From NCBI GenBank assembly GCA_045629285.1, contig JAZQQY010000029.1:248001-312000 (forward strand): a stretch of 64,000 bases of DNA, written 5' to 3'. The position numbers and the translations under genes are program-made. The notes below the pieces were generated by a model that had not been told where the DNA came from, did no database searches, and saw only the letters and a list, made by a program, of their open reading frames with translations. Shown here piece after piece: positions 39,992-48,554 of this stretch. This DNA is from UBA1723 sp045629285 (GTDB lineage Bacteria; Bacteroidota; Bacteroidia; Bacteroidales; Paludibacteraceae). Position 1 is the first letter of the stretch; every line of letters begins with the position of its first letter.

Positions 39992-41019
39992 ATGAATGAA
40001 TTGACAGCAAACGGAAATGTCCTGAACGACATTCGCAAGATCATAGAAGAAGGAAGACGACAGGCTTATGCTACGGCTGGTCAAATTGTCATTGCTACTT
40101 ATTGGAATATTGGCAAAAGAATTGTTGAGGAAGAACAGCAAGGTCAAGAGAGAGCCAAATATGGATCAAGACTTATTGCTAATCTTGCACACCAACTTAC
40201 TTTGGAATTTGGGTCGGGATTCAGTTGCCGTAGCCTTAAGAATATCGTCGTTTTTATCTGAGTTTCAGCAATTTGGAAATTGTGCACACGCGTGTGCACA
40301 ATTTGACTTGGAGTCATTTACGTATCATAATGCGTGAAGCAACGCCGGAGGAAAGATTATGGTATATGAAGGAAGCGTCGGAACAGATGTGGAGTGTGAG
40401 AACATTAGACAGAAATGTTTCAACCCAATACTATGGTCGAATGATGGCTTCGCAACGTCAGCAGTTAGAAATTCCGCCACCTGTGGTTGAAGGAGAAGAC
40501 CCTAATGAGTACATCAAGAATCCTGTAGTGGCAGAGTTTATGGGATTCAGAAAAGATTCAAAATTCGATGAATCTGAGTTGGAGCAAGCCCTATTGGATA
40601 ATCTTCAGCAGTTTATTATGGAACTTGGTCGTGGATTTGCCTTTGTAGATAGACAGAAACACATCAAGACAGATACTGAGGACTTTTATATTGACTTAGT
40701 GTTCTATAATTATCGAATGAAGCGATTTGTTTTATTTGAACTGAAGACTCACAAGTTGACACATCAGGATGTTGGTCAGCTTGATATGTACGTCCGTATG
40801 TATGATGACCTTGTGAAAGGAGATGATGATAATCCAACCTTAGGAGTGCTGCTTTGTACCGAAACAGACAAAACCATAGCAAAATATTCTGTCTTGCATG
40901 ACAGCGAACAGTTATTTGCTTCAAAATATATGGCATATATGCCAACCGAAGAAGAACTTCAACGGGAGATAGAACAGCAAAAGCAGTTCTTTCTCGCACA
41001 ACATGGCAAAGAGGACTAA
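39992..41019 (+). pseudogene. Second YhcG/DUF1016 nuclease gene, broken by a single 1-nt frameshift
   Basis: From ATG 39992 the frame encodes a DUF1016 N-terminal domain (MNELTANGNVLNDIRKII, then TYWNIGKRIVEEEQQGQERA, FGSGFSCRSLKNI) and then hits a stop. Adding one C at about 40246 (ATC-CGT-CGT instead of ATCGTCGT) gives an uninterrupted continuation K-N-I-R-R-F-Y-L-S-F-S-N-L-E-I-V-H-T-R-V-H-N-L-T-W-S-H. This runs into the frame ending at 41019, which holds the nuclease domain: FYIDLVFYNYRMKRFVLFEL, K-T-H (D...E-x-K) and TLGVLLCTETDKTIAKY. It is unrelated in DNA to the first copy. It is either a recent inactivation or a sequencing error. It lies between 31-bp direct repeats. Confidence 0.88.
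40277..40304. repeat. 28-nt perfect palindrome inside the second yhcG-type gene
   Basis: Arms AAATTGTGCACACG / CGTGTGCACAATTT with no spacer. It falls in the inter-domain linker, just before T-W-S-H, the same place as the palindrome in the first yhcG-type gene, but with a different sequence. Confidence 0.88.
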
Positions 41020-41079
41020 CTTATGGCATAACGACATATCGAATATAAGGAGATAGAGGATATGACGGAAGTGAGTTTA

Positions 41080-41110
41080 TTCCTACCTTTGTGGCAGGAA
41101 TACATTTCGC
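41080..41110. repeat. 31-bp direct repeat, right copy, carrying the AlaX-gene promoter
   Basis: Identical to 39836-39866. TACCTTTG at 41084-41091 is a -7 box placed 51 nt before the AlaX-like ATG, so the repeat probably derives from that gene's own promoter. Confidence 0.9.
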
Positions 41111-41141
41111 ATTCCTCATTTATAATTTAGCATTTAATACA

Positions 41142-41606
41142 ATGGAAGAACCACAATTTGTACATAATAAGGAGGAGTATCCTCCGATGCATTCTGCAGA
41201 ACATCTTTTGAACCGCACGATGCAGAATATATATGGATGTCCACGTTCGGTGGAGAATCATATAGAGAGAAAGAAAAGTAAGTGTCATTATATGATCAAC
41301 CACGATCTTACTCAGGCCGAGGTGGATGAGATCACACGCCGAGTGAATGATGTCATCAAATCGAACGTCGACGTGAGATATGAGTTCGTTACTGAGGATC
41401 AGATTCCCGACAATGTAAGCCGAGCTGCACTACCTAAAAGCGCAGAGGGTAAATTCCGTCTTGTTTACATCGGTGACTATGATGTATGTCTATGCGTCGG
41501 TACTCATGTAGCCAACACTTCCGAGATCGGAGAATTCCGCATCACAAGCCATAGCTATGCCGATGGCAAATTGAGAATTGTCTTTAAGCTAAGCGAAAAA
41601 GAATAA
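41142..41606 (+). CDS. AlaX-like alanyl-tRNA editing domain protein
   Basis: The start is placed at ATG 41142 (MEEPQFVHNKEEYPPMHSAE) as in the truncated copy at 24750; a longer frame to 41091 is unlikely. The 154-residue protein is the second-additional (SAD) domain of Thr/Ala-tRNA synthetases as a free protein. Zinc ligands H17-x3-H21 and C118-x3-H122 are present, with RKKSKCHYMINHD and FRITSHSYADGKLRIVFKL around them. Such proteins hydrolyse mischarged Ser- or Gly-tRNA(Ala). It is the intact partner of the fragment 16 kb to the left. Confidence 0.88.
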   Translation: MEEPQFVHNKEEYPPMHSAEHLLNRTMQNIYGCPRSVENHIERKKSKCHYMINHDLTQAEVDEITRRVNDVIKSNVDVRYEFVTEDQIPDNVSRAALPKSAEGKFRLVYIGDYDVCLCVGTHVANTSEIGEFRITSHSYADGKLRIVFKLSEKE

Positions 41607-41643
41607 ATTCAAAATATTATTGCATTTTGTCCCGAAAAAAGAT

Positions 41644-41652
41644 TATTTTTGC
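41644..41652 (+). promoter_or_regulatory. -7 box of the aminotransferase gene
   Basis: TATTTTTGC on the plus strand, with TTTTGT about 17 nt upstream; the ATG is 105 nt downstream, leaving a ~100-nt leader without a recognisable riboswitch. Confidence 0.55.
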
Positions 41653-41756
41653 GCGAAACTGTGTAATTGCACGCACAAAATGCGTAAATTCGCAGAATTA
41701 AAGAGACGAATCTTTCAGTCTGATGCTGAAATTGAACAAAATATTTTAAACTAAAA

Positions 41757-42956
41757 ATGCCGCAGACATCAAAAAGAGGCCAGCAGATGCCTCAGTCGCC
41801 TATCAGAAAACTCGTACCATTGGCAGACAAAGCCAAGGAGCGTGGTGTTAAAGTGTACCACTTGAACATTGGTCAACCAGATTTGCGTACACCACAAGTC
41901 GCGCTTGATACTCTTAAGCATATCGACAGGAAAGTATTGGAGTACTCTCCATCTGATGGTTACAAGAGTTTGCGTCTTAAGCTAAAGGAATATTACCACC
42001 GTTTCAAGATTGATGTCACTGAGAAGGATATCATCGTAACTTGTGGTGGTTCTGAGGCTGTAAACTTCGCATTCATGGCTTGTTTGGATCCAGGCGACGA
42101 GATCATCGTGCCAGAACCAGCATACGCCAACTATACTGCATTCGCCATCGCATGTGGTGCAGTGGTGAAGCCAGTTGAGTCTACAATCGAAGAGGGATTC
42201 GCATTGCCTCCAATTGAGAAGTTTGAGGAGCTTATCACTCCACGCACAAAGGGTATTTTGATCTGCAACCCTAACAACCCAACAGGTTATCTTTACACAA
42301 GAAATGAGCTCAACCAGATTCGCGACTTGGTGAAGAAGTACGATTTGTACTTGTTCTCTGATGAGGTTTACCGCGAGTTCTGCTATACAGGCGCTCCATA
42401 TATTTCAGCATTCCATCTTGACGGAATTGAGAATAACGTTGTTCTTTTTGACTCTGTTTCAAAAAGATACAGTGAATGTGGTATCCGTATCGGTGCTTTG
42501 GTCACAAAGAACGAAGAGGTAAAGAAAAACGTGATGAAGTTCTGTCAGGCACGTCTTTCTCCACCATTGATCGGTCAGATTATTGCCGAGGCATCTTTTG
42601 ACACACCTCAGGAATACATGCTTGAGATGTATAACGAGTATGTTGAGCGACGCAAGTTCTTGATCGACGGATTGAACCGTATTCCAGGCGTCTACTCCCC
42701 TATCCCAATGGGAGCATTTTACACAGTTGCACGTCTTCCAATTGACGACGCGGATAAATTCTGTGCTTGGCTTCTTGAGGAGTTCGAGTACGAAGGACAG
42801 ACTGTGATGATGGCTCCAGCCAGCGGTTTCTACACATCTCCTACTCTTGGAAGAGATGAGGTTCGTGTAGCATACGTGCTTCAGAAAGAAGATTTGCAAA
42901 AAGCATTGTTTGTATTGAAGAAGGCGTTGGAGGTCTATCCAGGACGCACTATTTGA
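41757..42956 (+). CDS. PLP-dependent class I/II aminotransferase
   Basis: A 399-residue fold-type I aminotransferase. VTCGGSEAVNFAF near 100-112 binds the PLP phosphate, CNPNNPTGYLYTRNEL near 170-185 and FSDEVYREF near 200-208 are the standard blocks, and FDSVSKRYSECGIRIGALVT near 230-250 contains the Schiff-base Lys. The profile is that of Bacteroidota aspartate/aromatic aminotransferases (amino acid to 2-oxo acid exchange). Substrate cannot be fixed from sequence. It ends 27 nt before the permease gene. Confidence 0.95.
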   Translation: MPQTSKRGQQMPQSPIRKLVPLADKAKERGVKVYHLNIGQPDLRTPQVALDTLKHIDRKVLEYSPSDGYKSLRLKLKEYYHRFKIDVTEKDIIVTCGGSEAVNFAFMACLDPGDEIIVPEPAYANYTAFAIACGAVVKPVESTIEEGFALPPIEKFEELITPRTKGILICNPNNPTGYLYTRNELNQIRDLVKKYDLYLFSDEVYREFCYTGAPYISAFHLDGIENNVVLFDSVSKRYSECGIRIGALVTKNEEVKKNVMKFCQARLSPPLIGQIIAEASFDTPQEYMLEMYNEYVERRKFLIDGLNRIPGVYSPIPMGAFYTVARLPIDDADKFCAWLLEEFEYEGQTVMMAPASGFYTSPTLGRDEVRVAYVLQKEDLQKALFVLKKALEVYPGRTI

Positions 42957-42983
42957 TACAATTACTGATATACGCTGCCCAGT

Positions 42984-44231
42984 ATGAATTTTGAACTGTT
43001 TATTGCCAAACGTCTTCATTATGAGCAGAAAGGCAAGAAACGAGTGTCAAAGACCGCAGTGAAGATTGCGGTGCTGGGTACGGCAATCGGTACAGCAGTG
43101 ATGATCATAGCGATGTGTGTCATCACTGGATTCAAAAATGAAATCCGCGAAAAACTAATCGGTTTTTCTTCCCATTACCAAATTTGTGGACTATCAGAAC
43201 GAGGCAGCATTGATTGTAGACCAATCAGTGTTGACTCTCTATTGCTTTCTAAAATTCAGAGAATCAACGGCATAGAGCATGCCCAACGTATTTGCAACTA
43301 CGGAGCAATTCTAAAGACCGATGAAGAGGTACAGGGTATTGTCTTCAAAGGTGTAGATAGCGACTACAACTGGAAATTCTTCGAAAACAGTATTGTCGAC
43401 GGAAGAATCGCAGAAATATCCAAAGACAGTATCAGTAAGGAGACTGTAATATCATCGCGTCTTGCTAAAAAGATGAATCTATCAGTTGGCGACAAAATGC
43501 GAATCTACTTCGTGCTTGGAGGCAAAATACGAGTTCGTCCACTGACAATCACTGGATTATACAGTACAGGATTCACCGATTTCGACGACAAAGTCGTGAT
43601 TGCCGACCTTCGTCATTTGCAACGACTAAACTCATGGAGTGAAGATAAAGTGACTCATGTAGAGATACAGATTGCCGATTTCAACACGCTTGATGAACAT
43701 TACATGAGCATTTTCCGCACAATCGGAAACCGTTTCGACGAGGACGGAAACCCATACATTCTAAAAAGCATCAAAGATTTGTCGCCACAAATATTCGCTT
43801 GGCTTGAAATGCTTGACATCAATGTGGCTATCATATTGATTCTGATGATATGTGTGGCCGGGTTCACCATTGCGTCGAGCCTATTGATTTTAATCCTTGA
43901 ACGCACAAATATGATCGGAGTGCTTTTTGCTCTCGGTCAGAACAGCTGGAGTATCAGAAAAATATTCCTATATCAATCATTATTCCTTGTCGGCAAGGGT
44001 ATGTTGATCGGAAACATCATCAGCATTGCGCTTTGCTGGCTACAGATGCAGTTTCACATCATCCCTTTAGACCCAGAGACATACTACGTCGACCATGTAC
44101 CCGCAGAAATCGTGCCGTCGACAATTATCCTTTTGAATCTCGGAATCGCTGCCGTCAGCACATTGATTCTTATAGCTCCGACTTATATCATCAAGAACAT
44201 ATCTCCTGCAGAAGCTATTCGCTTTGAATAA
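42984..44231 (+). CDS. LolC/LolE-like ABC transporter permease (FtsX family)
   Basis: A 415-residue protein with the MacB/LolE topology. One N-terminal membrane segment (about 26-48) is followed by a ~220-residue periplasmic domain (RRxxVRPLTITGLYSTGFTD region near 185-205) and three C-terminal membrane segments (about 280-305, 325-350 and 380-402), ending NISPAEAIRFE. The start NFELFIAKRLHYEQKGKKRV is usual for Bacteroidota lipoprotein-release permeases. With an ATPase encoded elsewhere it would extract lipoproteins from the inner membrane. Confidence 0.92.
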   Translation: MNFELFIAKRLHYEQKGKKRVSKTAVKIAVLGTAIGTAVMIIAMCVITGFKNEIREKLIGFSSHYQICGLSERGSIDCRPISVDSLLLSKIQRINGIEHAQRICNYGAILKTDEEVQGIVFKGVDSDYNWKFFENSIVDGRIAEISKDSISKETVISSRLAKKMNLSVGDKMRIYFVLGGKIRVRPLTITGLYSTGFTDFDDKVVIADLRHLQRLNSWSEDKVTHVEIQIADFNTLDEHYMSIFRTIGNRFDEDGNPYILKSIKDLSPQIFAWLEMLDINVAIILILMICVAGFTIASSLLILILERTNMIGVLFALGQNSWSIRKIFLYQSLFLVGKGMLIGNIISIALCWLQMQFHIIPLDPETYYVDHVPAEIVPSTIILLNLGIAAVSTLILIAPTYIIKNISPAEAIRFE

Positions 44232-44305
44232 TACATAATTAGCTACAAAACAAGCTTTTATCTATTTATTTCACATTTTACACTTCGCATTTCGCATTAA
44301 ATATC

Positions 44306-44314
44306 TATCTTTGC
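44306..44314 (+). promoter_or_regulatory. -7 box of the GH44 gene
   Basis: TATCTTTGC on the plus strand, 40 nt before ATG 44354. Confidence 0.65.
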
Positions 44315-44353
44315 GTAGTACACAAAGGAATAAGTACTTAATCATATATTACA

Positions 44354-46228
44354 ATGAAACACACATTATTACTAGCAGTGTTGGCAACGTCATGCACGTT
44401 GGTCAATGCAAAAGACGTGAAGATTTCCGTCGACACAAAAAGTGGTGCGTTTAAGTACAGTCCGTACTTGTTTGGTCGCAACAGTTCAGAAATTCCTTTC
44501 CAGCCTGGTAAGACTCTATCCTCAGCATTCGAGACTCAGTTGAAGGAGAGCGGCATCAAATTCGTACGTCTTAACAACGGTAACAACGCCACTAAGTTCA
44601 ACTACAAGAAACGTCTTACTTGTCATCCCGACTGGTACAGCAACATCTACGACTGCGACTGGGACATGTCGTCTAAGATCATGAACGAGACGTTTCCCGA
44701 TATCCAGGGAATGTACTCTTTCCAGCTTTGCGGTTATGTTGCGGCATCAAAAGAGTACAACTTCAACGACTGGGCGTTCAACCAGAGCAAGTGGGGCGAA
44801 TGGTGTTCTTGGCCTTTGTGCGGAGGCGGAGAGGTGATCGACCTTACAGCAAAGGAGTATAAGGCAGGCGACACATCTCTTTACCTTGAGGAATGGTCGA
44901 CAGAGCAGACCACAGATATCCTTACCTACTGGAAGGATGAGTTGAAGCGCGACATGAGCCAGTTCCTATACTGGAACATGGACAACGAGCCTGAAATGTG
45001 GAGCTGGACACACAAGGATGTACAACCAGACTTTGATCCTGAATTCTACGTCCAGCAGTACGTCAAGGTAGCGTTGGCGGCAAAGAAGAAATTTCCAGAG
45101 ATCAAACTATGTGGTCCTGTAGCAGGAAGCGAGTGGACTTGGTTTGCAACAAGCGGTAAGACGAATTCTTTTCCAAAGTGGGAAGGCAAACAGATGCCTT
45201 GGTTGAAGTATTTCATCATGCGAATCGGACAAGAGCAGAAGAAACATGGCGTGAAACTTCTTGACGTTCTTGACATTCACTATTATCCAAGTGCAGAAAA
45301 GAGCGAGGAGGTAAACTTACAGTCGCACCGTACATATTTCGATCGTACATACGACAATCCGGAAGCTAACGGTCTTTACACTCTAAACGGAGGTTGGGAT
45401 ACCAACATCAAGAAAGAGTATATTCTTGGTCGTTGCGACGATTGGATGAAGGAGTATATCGGCGAAGACCACGGAGTTACATTCTCGGTATCGGAGTACA
45501 ACATCAATGAGAAATTTGACCCTATGACTCATGCAATCGCATATCTAAGCCACGTAGGTGAGTTGATGAAGAACAACGGTGAGTTTTTCACTCCATGGAG
45601 CTGGTATCCGGGAATGTGGGAGGCAATCCACTTGATGGCTCGTTATAGCCAGGCGTACTTTGTTCCAAGCGAATCGTCTGATGTCAACATGGTGGAGAGC
45701 TATGTAACTGTAAACGAAGATAATTCAGAAGCTACTTTGCTTATCGTAAATCGTTCACTTAAGGATGCAGCCGACGTAGAGGTCAGCGTTTCAGGCATGG
45801 AGATTACTAATGGAAACTGCAAGACTTTGTCATTGTCGAATCTTCCAAAAGAAGAGACATTCGTAAGTCACAGCGAGAACGCTTTGATTGAAGGCGACGC
45901 TACAGTTTCAAACGGAGTTGTCAAGACCTCGTTGCCAGCCAAGAGTATCAAAGCTATCCTTTTGCGTGGAGAGAATGCAGGTGTAGAATCAACAATCGCA
46001 ATGGAAAATGCTGTAGTCTACCCTACTGTCTCAGACGGACAGTTCTTTGCTAAATCAGCAGACGGAATCCAGAGCATCGACATCATCGGAGCCGACGGCT
46101 CACACAACGAATCGGTTGTAGGCAATGACAATAACGTTGTTGCATTCGATATCGTAGGCAAAGGAGCCTACATCGTAAAGGTTAACACAAACAATAACAC
46201 AACTATAGCAAAGGTTGTCGTCAAGTAA
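44354..46228 (+). CDS. Secreted GH44-like glycoside hydrolase with T9SS type A sorting tail
   Basis: A 624-residue exported enzyme with signal peptide MKHTLLLAVLATSCTLVNAK. The catalytic barrel has YWNMDNEPEMWSWTHKD with acid/base candidate E212, VLDIHYYP near 308-315, and a later TFSVSEYNI with the likely nucleophile Glu, a pattern matching GH44 (endoglucanase/xyloglucanase). A beta-sandwich follows (about 445-545). The last ~75 residues (VVYPTVSDGQFFAKSADGIQ to KGAYIVKVNTNN) are a Por secretion (type A) tail, so the enzyme is exported by T9SS and probably held at the cell surface. It should attack plant beta-glucans, but substrate is inferred. Confidence 0.88.
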   Translation: MKHTLLLAVLATSCTLVNAKDVKISVDTKSGAFKYSPYLFGRNSSEIPFQPGKTLSSAFETQLKESGIKFVRLNNGNNATKFNYKKRLTCHPDWYSNIYDCDWDMSSKIMNETFPDIQGMYSFQLCGYVAASKEYNFNDWAFNQSKWGEWCSWPLCGGGEVIDLTAKEYKAGDTSLYLEEWSTEQTTDILTYWKDELKRDMSQFLYWNMDNEPEMWSWTHKDVQPDFDPEFYVQQYVKVALAAKKKFPEIKLCGPVAGSEWTWFATSGKTNSFPKWEGKQMPWLKYFIMRIGQEQKKHGVKLLDVLDIHYYPSAEKSEEVNLQSHRTYFDRTYDNPEANGLYTLNGGWDTNIKKEYILGRCDDWMKEYIGEDHGVTFSVSEYNINEKFDPMTHAIAYLSHVGELMKNNGEFFTPWSWYPGMWEAIHLMARYSQAYFVPSESSDVNMVESYVTVNEDNSEATLLIVNRSLKDAADVEVSVSGMEITNGNCKTLSLSNLPKEETFVSHSENALIEGDATVSNGVVKTSLPAKSIKAILLRGENAGVESTIAMENAVVYPTVSDGQFFAKSADGIQSIDIIGADGSHNESVVGNDNNVVAFDIVGKGAYIVKVNTNNNTTIAKVVVK

Positions 46229-46252
46229 AATACTATTATTCAATATATTCAA

Positions 46253-46283
46253 AAAGGCGACGGAAGATTGTTCCGTCGCCTTT
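46253..46283. terminator. Bidirectional terminator between GH44 and htpG genes
   Basis: AAAGGCGACGGAA and TTCCGTCGCCTTT pair perfectly around GATTG, flanked by A-rich and T-rich runs on either side; the genes converge here. Confidence 0.92.
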
Positions 46284-46313
46284 ATTGTTATTCATTAGTA
46301 GTTATTATCTACA

Positions 46314-48365
46314 TTACATCATCTTCATACTTCTTGTAATGAAGTTGTCAAGAGCCGAACCAGTAAGCAAACCTACGCTCAACAAAGACAAATCAACCAA
46401 CTGCTTCATTTCATCGCTCTCTGCAGCAAATGAGTTGTAAGCCTCATCACGTGTTGCCTGCTTAACTGTCAAGCGAGCCTCACACTCCTTTATTGTAGTC
46501 TCAGCCTCTGGCTTGATCTTACCCTCTGAATCTTTCTGATTGCGAAGATTTGAAATGTTATCCTCAAGCTCACGAATCTCTGTAAGTACAGCATTCAAAT
46601 TGCCGGATGTCTTATCCTTAAGATTACGAAGAATCTTAGAAATCAATCCGCTGTTCTCGTTTACAACGAAGTTGTATGAGTCTGGCATATCACCGTAGAA
46701 ATTCATTCCGCCCTGATGACGAGCCATCTCCTTCATTCTACGCATAATCTCGTCCTGAGTGATCTGAACTGCCTGTGAATCGACATCGGCATTGACGAAG
46801 CTTACGATGAAGTTGTACTTGTCATTCTTAGGAAGAATGCTCTGGAATGCAGTTGTAAGTGCAGTCTGATCCTCAGCTGTCATCTCAACCTTCTTCTCGT
46901 CGCCCTTCGGAATTAGCTTATCGATTGTATCTGCGTCGACACGAGTGAATCTTAGTTTTCCTCCCTCACTCTTATGCTCAAGCATATTCATGAAATGAGA
47001 GTCAAGCTCGCCGTCCATCAACAACACATCGTAACCCTTATCCTTTGCCTTCTGGATGAATGAGTACTGAGCATCCTTGTCTGTTGCATACAAATAGACA
47101 GTCATATCATTCTTATCCTTCTGGTTAGCCTCAACTAACTTGCCGTACTCCTCAAGAGTGTAATACTTGTCGTCTACATTCTTCAAAAGGACAAACTTCT
47201 TAGCCTTCTCCTCAAACTTCTCCTCAGTCAACATTCCGTATTCGATGAAGATCTTCAAGCTATCCCACTTGCTCTCAAAATCGGCACGGTCAGCATTGAA
47301 AAGCTCCTGCAAACGGTCAGCTACCTTCTTTGTGATATGTGAAGAGATCTTCTTTACATTCTGGTCGCTCTGCAAGTAGCTTCTAGATACGTTCAACGGA
47401 ATATCTGGAGAATCGATAACACCGTGAAGAAGAGTCAAGAACTCTGGCACGATACCCTCAACAGAGTCTGTTACGAATACCTGATTACAGTAAAGCTGGA
47501 TCTTGTTCTTCTGAATCTGGAAGTTATTCTTGATCTTAGGGAAATAAAGAATACCAGTCAAGTTGAATGGATAGTCGACATTCAAATGGATATTGAATAG
47601 TGGGTCGTCTCCCATCGGATAAAGTTCACGATAGAAATTAGTGTAATCCTCATCCTTCAAATCAGCTGGTTTCTTTGTCCAAGCTGGATTCGGATTGTTG
47701 ATGATCTTATCCTTATCAGTCTCTACGCTCTTTCCGTCTTTCCACTCAGTCTCCTTACCGAATGCGATCTCAACAGGAAGGAACTTGCAATATTTGTTTA
47801 GCAACTCGCTGATCTTGCTCTCCTCAAGGAAATCCTTGTTTTCATCGTCGATATGCATAACGATATCAGTACCACGACGATCCTTAGTAGTCTCATCCAA
47901 AGTATACTCTGTGTCGCCGTTGCAGCTCCACTTCATTGCCTTCGAACCTTCCTTATAAGAAAGAGTGATGATGTCGACACTCTTCGACACCATGAACGAT
48001 GAGTAGAAACCAAGACCGAAGTGACCGATGATGGCTTGTGCATTGTTCTTATATTTCTCCACGAACTCCTCAGCACCAGAGAAAGCGATCTGGTTGATAT
48101 ACTTCTCAATCTCCTCAGCTGTCATACCGATACCGTTGTCGGAAACAGTAAGTGTACCTGCCTCCTTGTCGATCTTGACACGAACCTTAAGGTCTCCTAG
48201 TTCACCAGAGAACTCACCGACAGAGGCCAAAGTCTTTAGCTTACTCGTTGCGTCTACCGCATTCGACACAATCTCACGCAAGAAAATCTCGTGATCTGAA
48301 TAAAGGAACTTTTTGATGACGGGGAAGATGTTCGCCGTCGTTACGCCAATATTACCTGTAGCCAT
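46314..48365 (-). CDS. htpG: Hsp90-family molecular chaperone HtpG
   Basis: The start is set at ATG 48365 (MATGNIGVTTANIFPVIKKF), the canonical Bacteroidota HtpG N-terminus; the open frame extends 44 codons upstream without similarity. The 683-residue protein has the GHKL ATP site: EIVSNAVDATSKL, DNGIGM and GHFGLGFYSSF. The Hsp90 middle domain follows (PLNVSRSYLQSD) and then the C-terminal dimerisation domain, ending ITRSMKMM. It acts as an ATP-dependent cytoplasmic chaperone. No clear -7 box was seen in the 190 nt shared with the divergent channel gene. Confidence 0.97.
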   Translation of the reverse strand: MATGNIGVTTANIFPVIKKFLYSDHEIFLREIVSNAVDATSKLKTLASVGEFSGELGDLKVRVKIDKEAGTLTVSDNGIGMTAEEIEKYINQIAFSGAEEFVEKYKNNAQAIIGHFGLGFYSSFMVSKSVDIITLSYKEGSKAMKWSCNGDTEYTLDETTKDRRGTDIVMHIDDENKDFLEESKISELLNKYCKFLPVEIAFGKETEWKDGKSVETDKDKIINNPNPAWTKKPADLKDEDYTNFYRELYPMGDDPLFNIHLNVDYPFNLTGILYFPKIKNNFQIQKNKIQLYCNQVFVTDSVEGIVPEFLTLLHGVIDSPDIPLNVSRSYLQSDQNVKKISSHITKKVADRLQELFNADRADFESKWDSLKIFIEYGMLTEEKFEEKAKKFVLLKNVDDKYYTLEEYGKLVEANQKDKNDMTVYLYATDKDAQYSFIQKAKDKGYDVLLMDGELDSHFMNMLEHKSEGGKLRFTRVDADTIDKLIPKGDEKKVEMTAEDQTALTTAFQSILPKNDKYNFIVSFVNADVDSQAVQITQDEIMRRMKEMARHQGGMNFYGDMPDSYNFVVNENSGLISKILRNLKDKTSGNLNAVLTEIRELEDNISNLRNQKDSEGKIKPEAETTIKECEARLTVKQATRDEAYNSFAAESDEMKQLVDLSLLSVGLLTGSALDNFITRSMKMM

Positions 48366-48524
48366 ATATCTTAATTTTTTTATTTCAATTTTACACTTAC
48401 CTAAAATCAAACTCCGTGCCAATGCCGAATGCAACTGATTATTCTGCCCTTTTGACACACCGATAAAATTCAATATGACATTTTTGCATAATGCCACACA
48501 ATATGTAATCTCGAAAATAAAGAT

Positions 48525-48533
48525 TATCTTTGC
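48525..48533 (+). promoter_or_regulatory. -7 box of the K+ channel gene
   Basis: TATCTTTGC on the plus strand, 22 nt before ATG 48555. Confidence 0.65.
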
Positions 48534-48554
48534 AGACGATTGTAAAAAGTCTAT

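Noticed and set aside
24748..41606. Duplicated AlaX-gene sequence as a simple integrase attachment-site repeat
   Set aside because: The shared region is ~240 bp with many synonymous differences, not a short identical core, and no integrase gene lies inside; allele replacement by recombination fits better.
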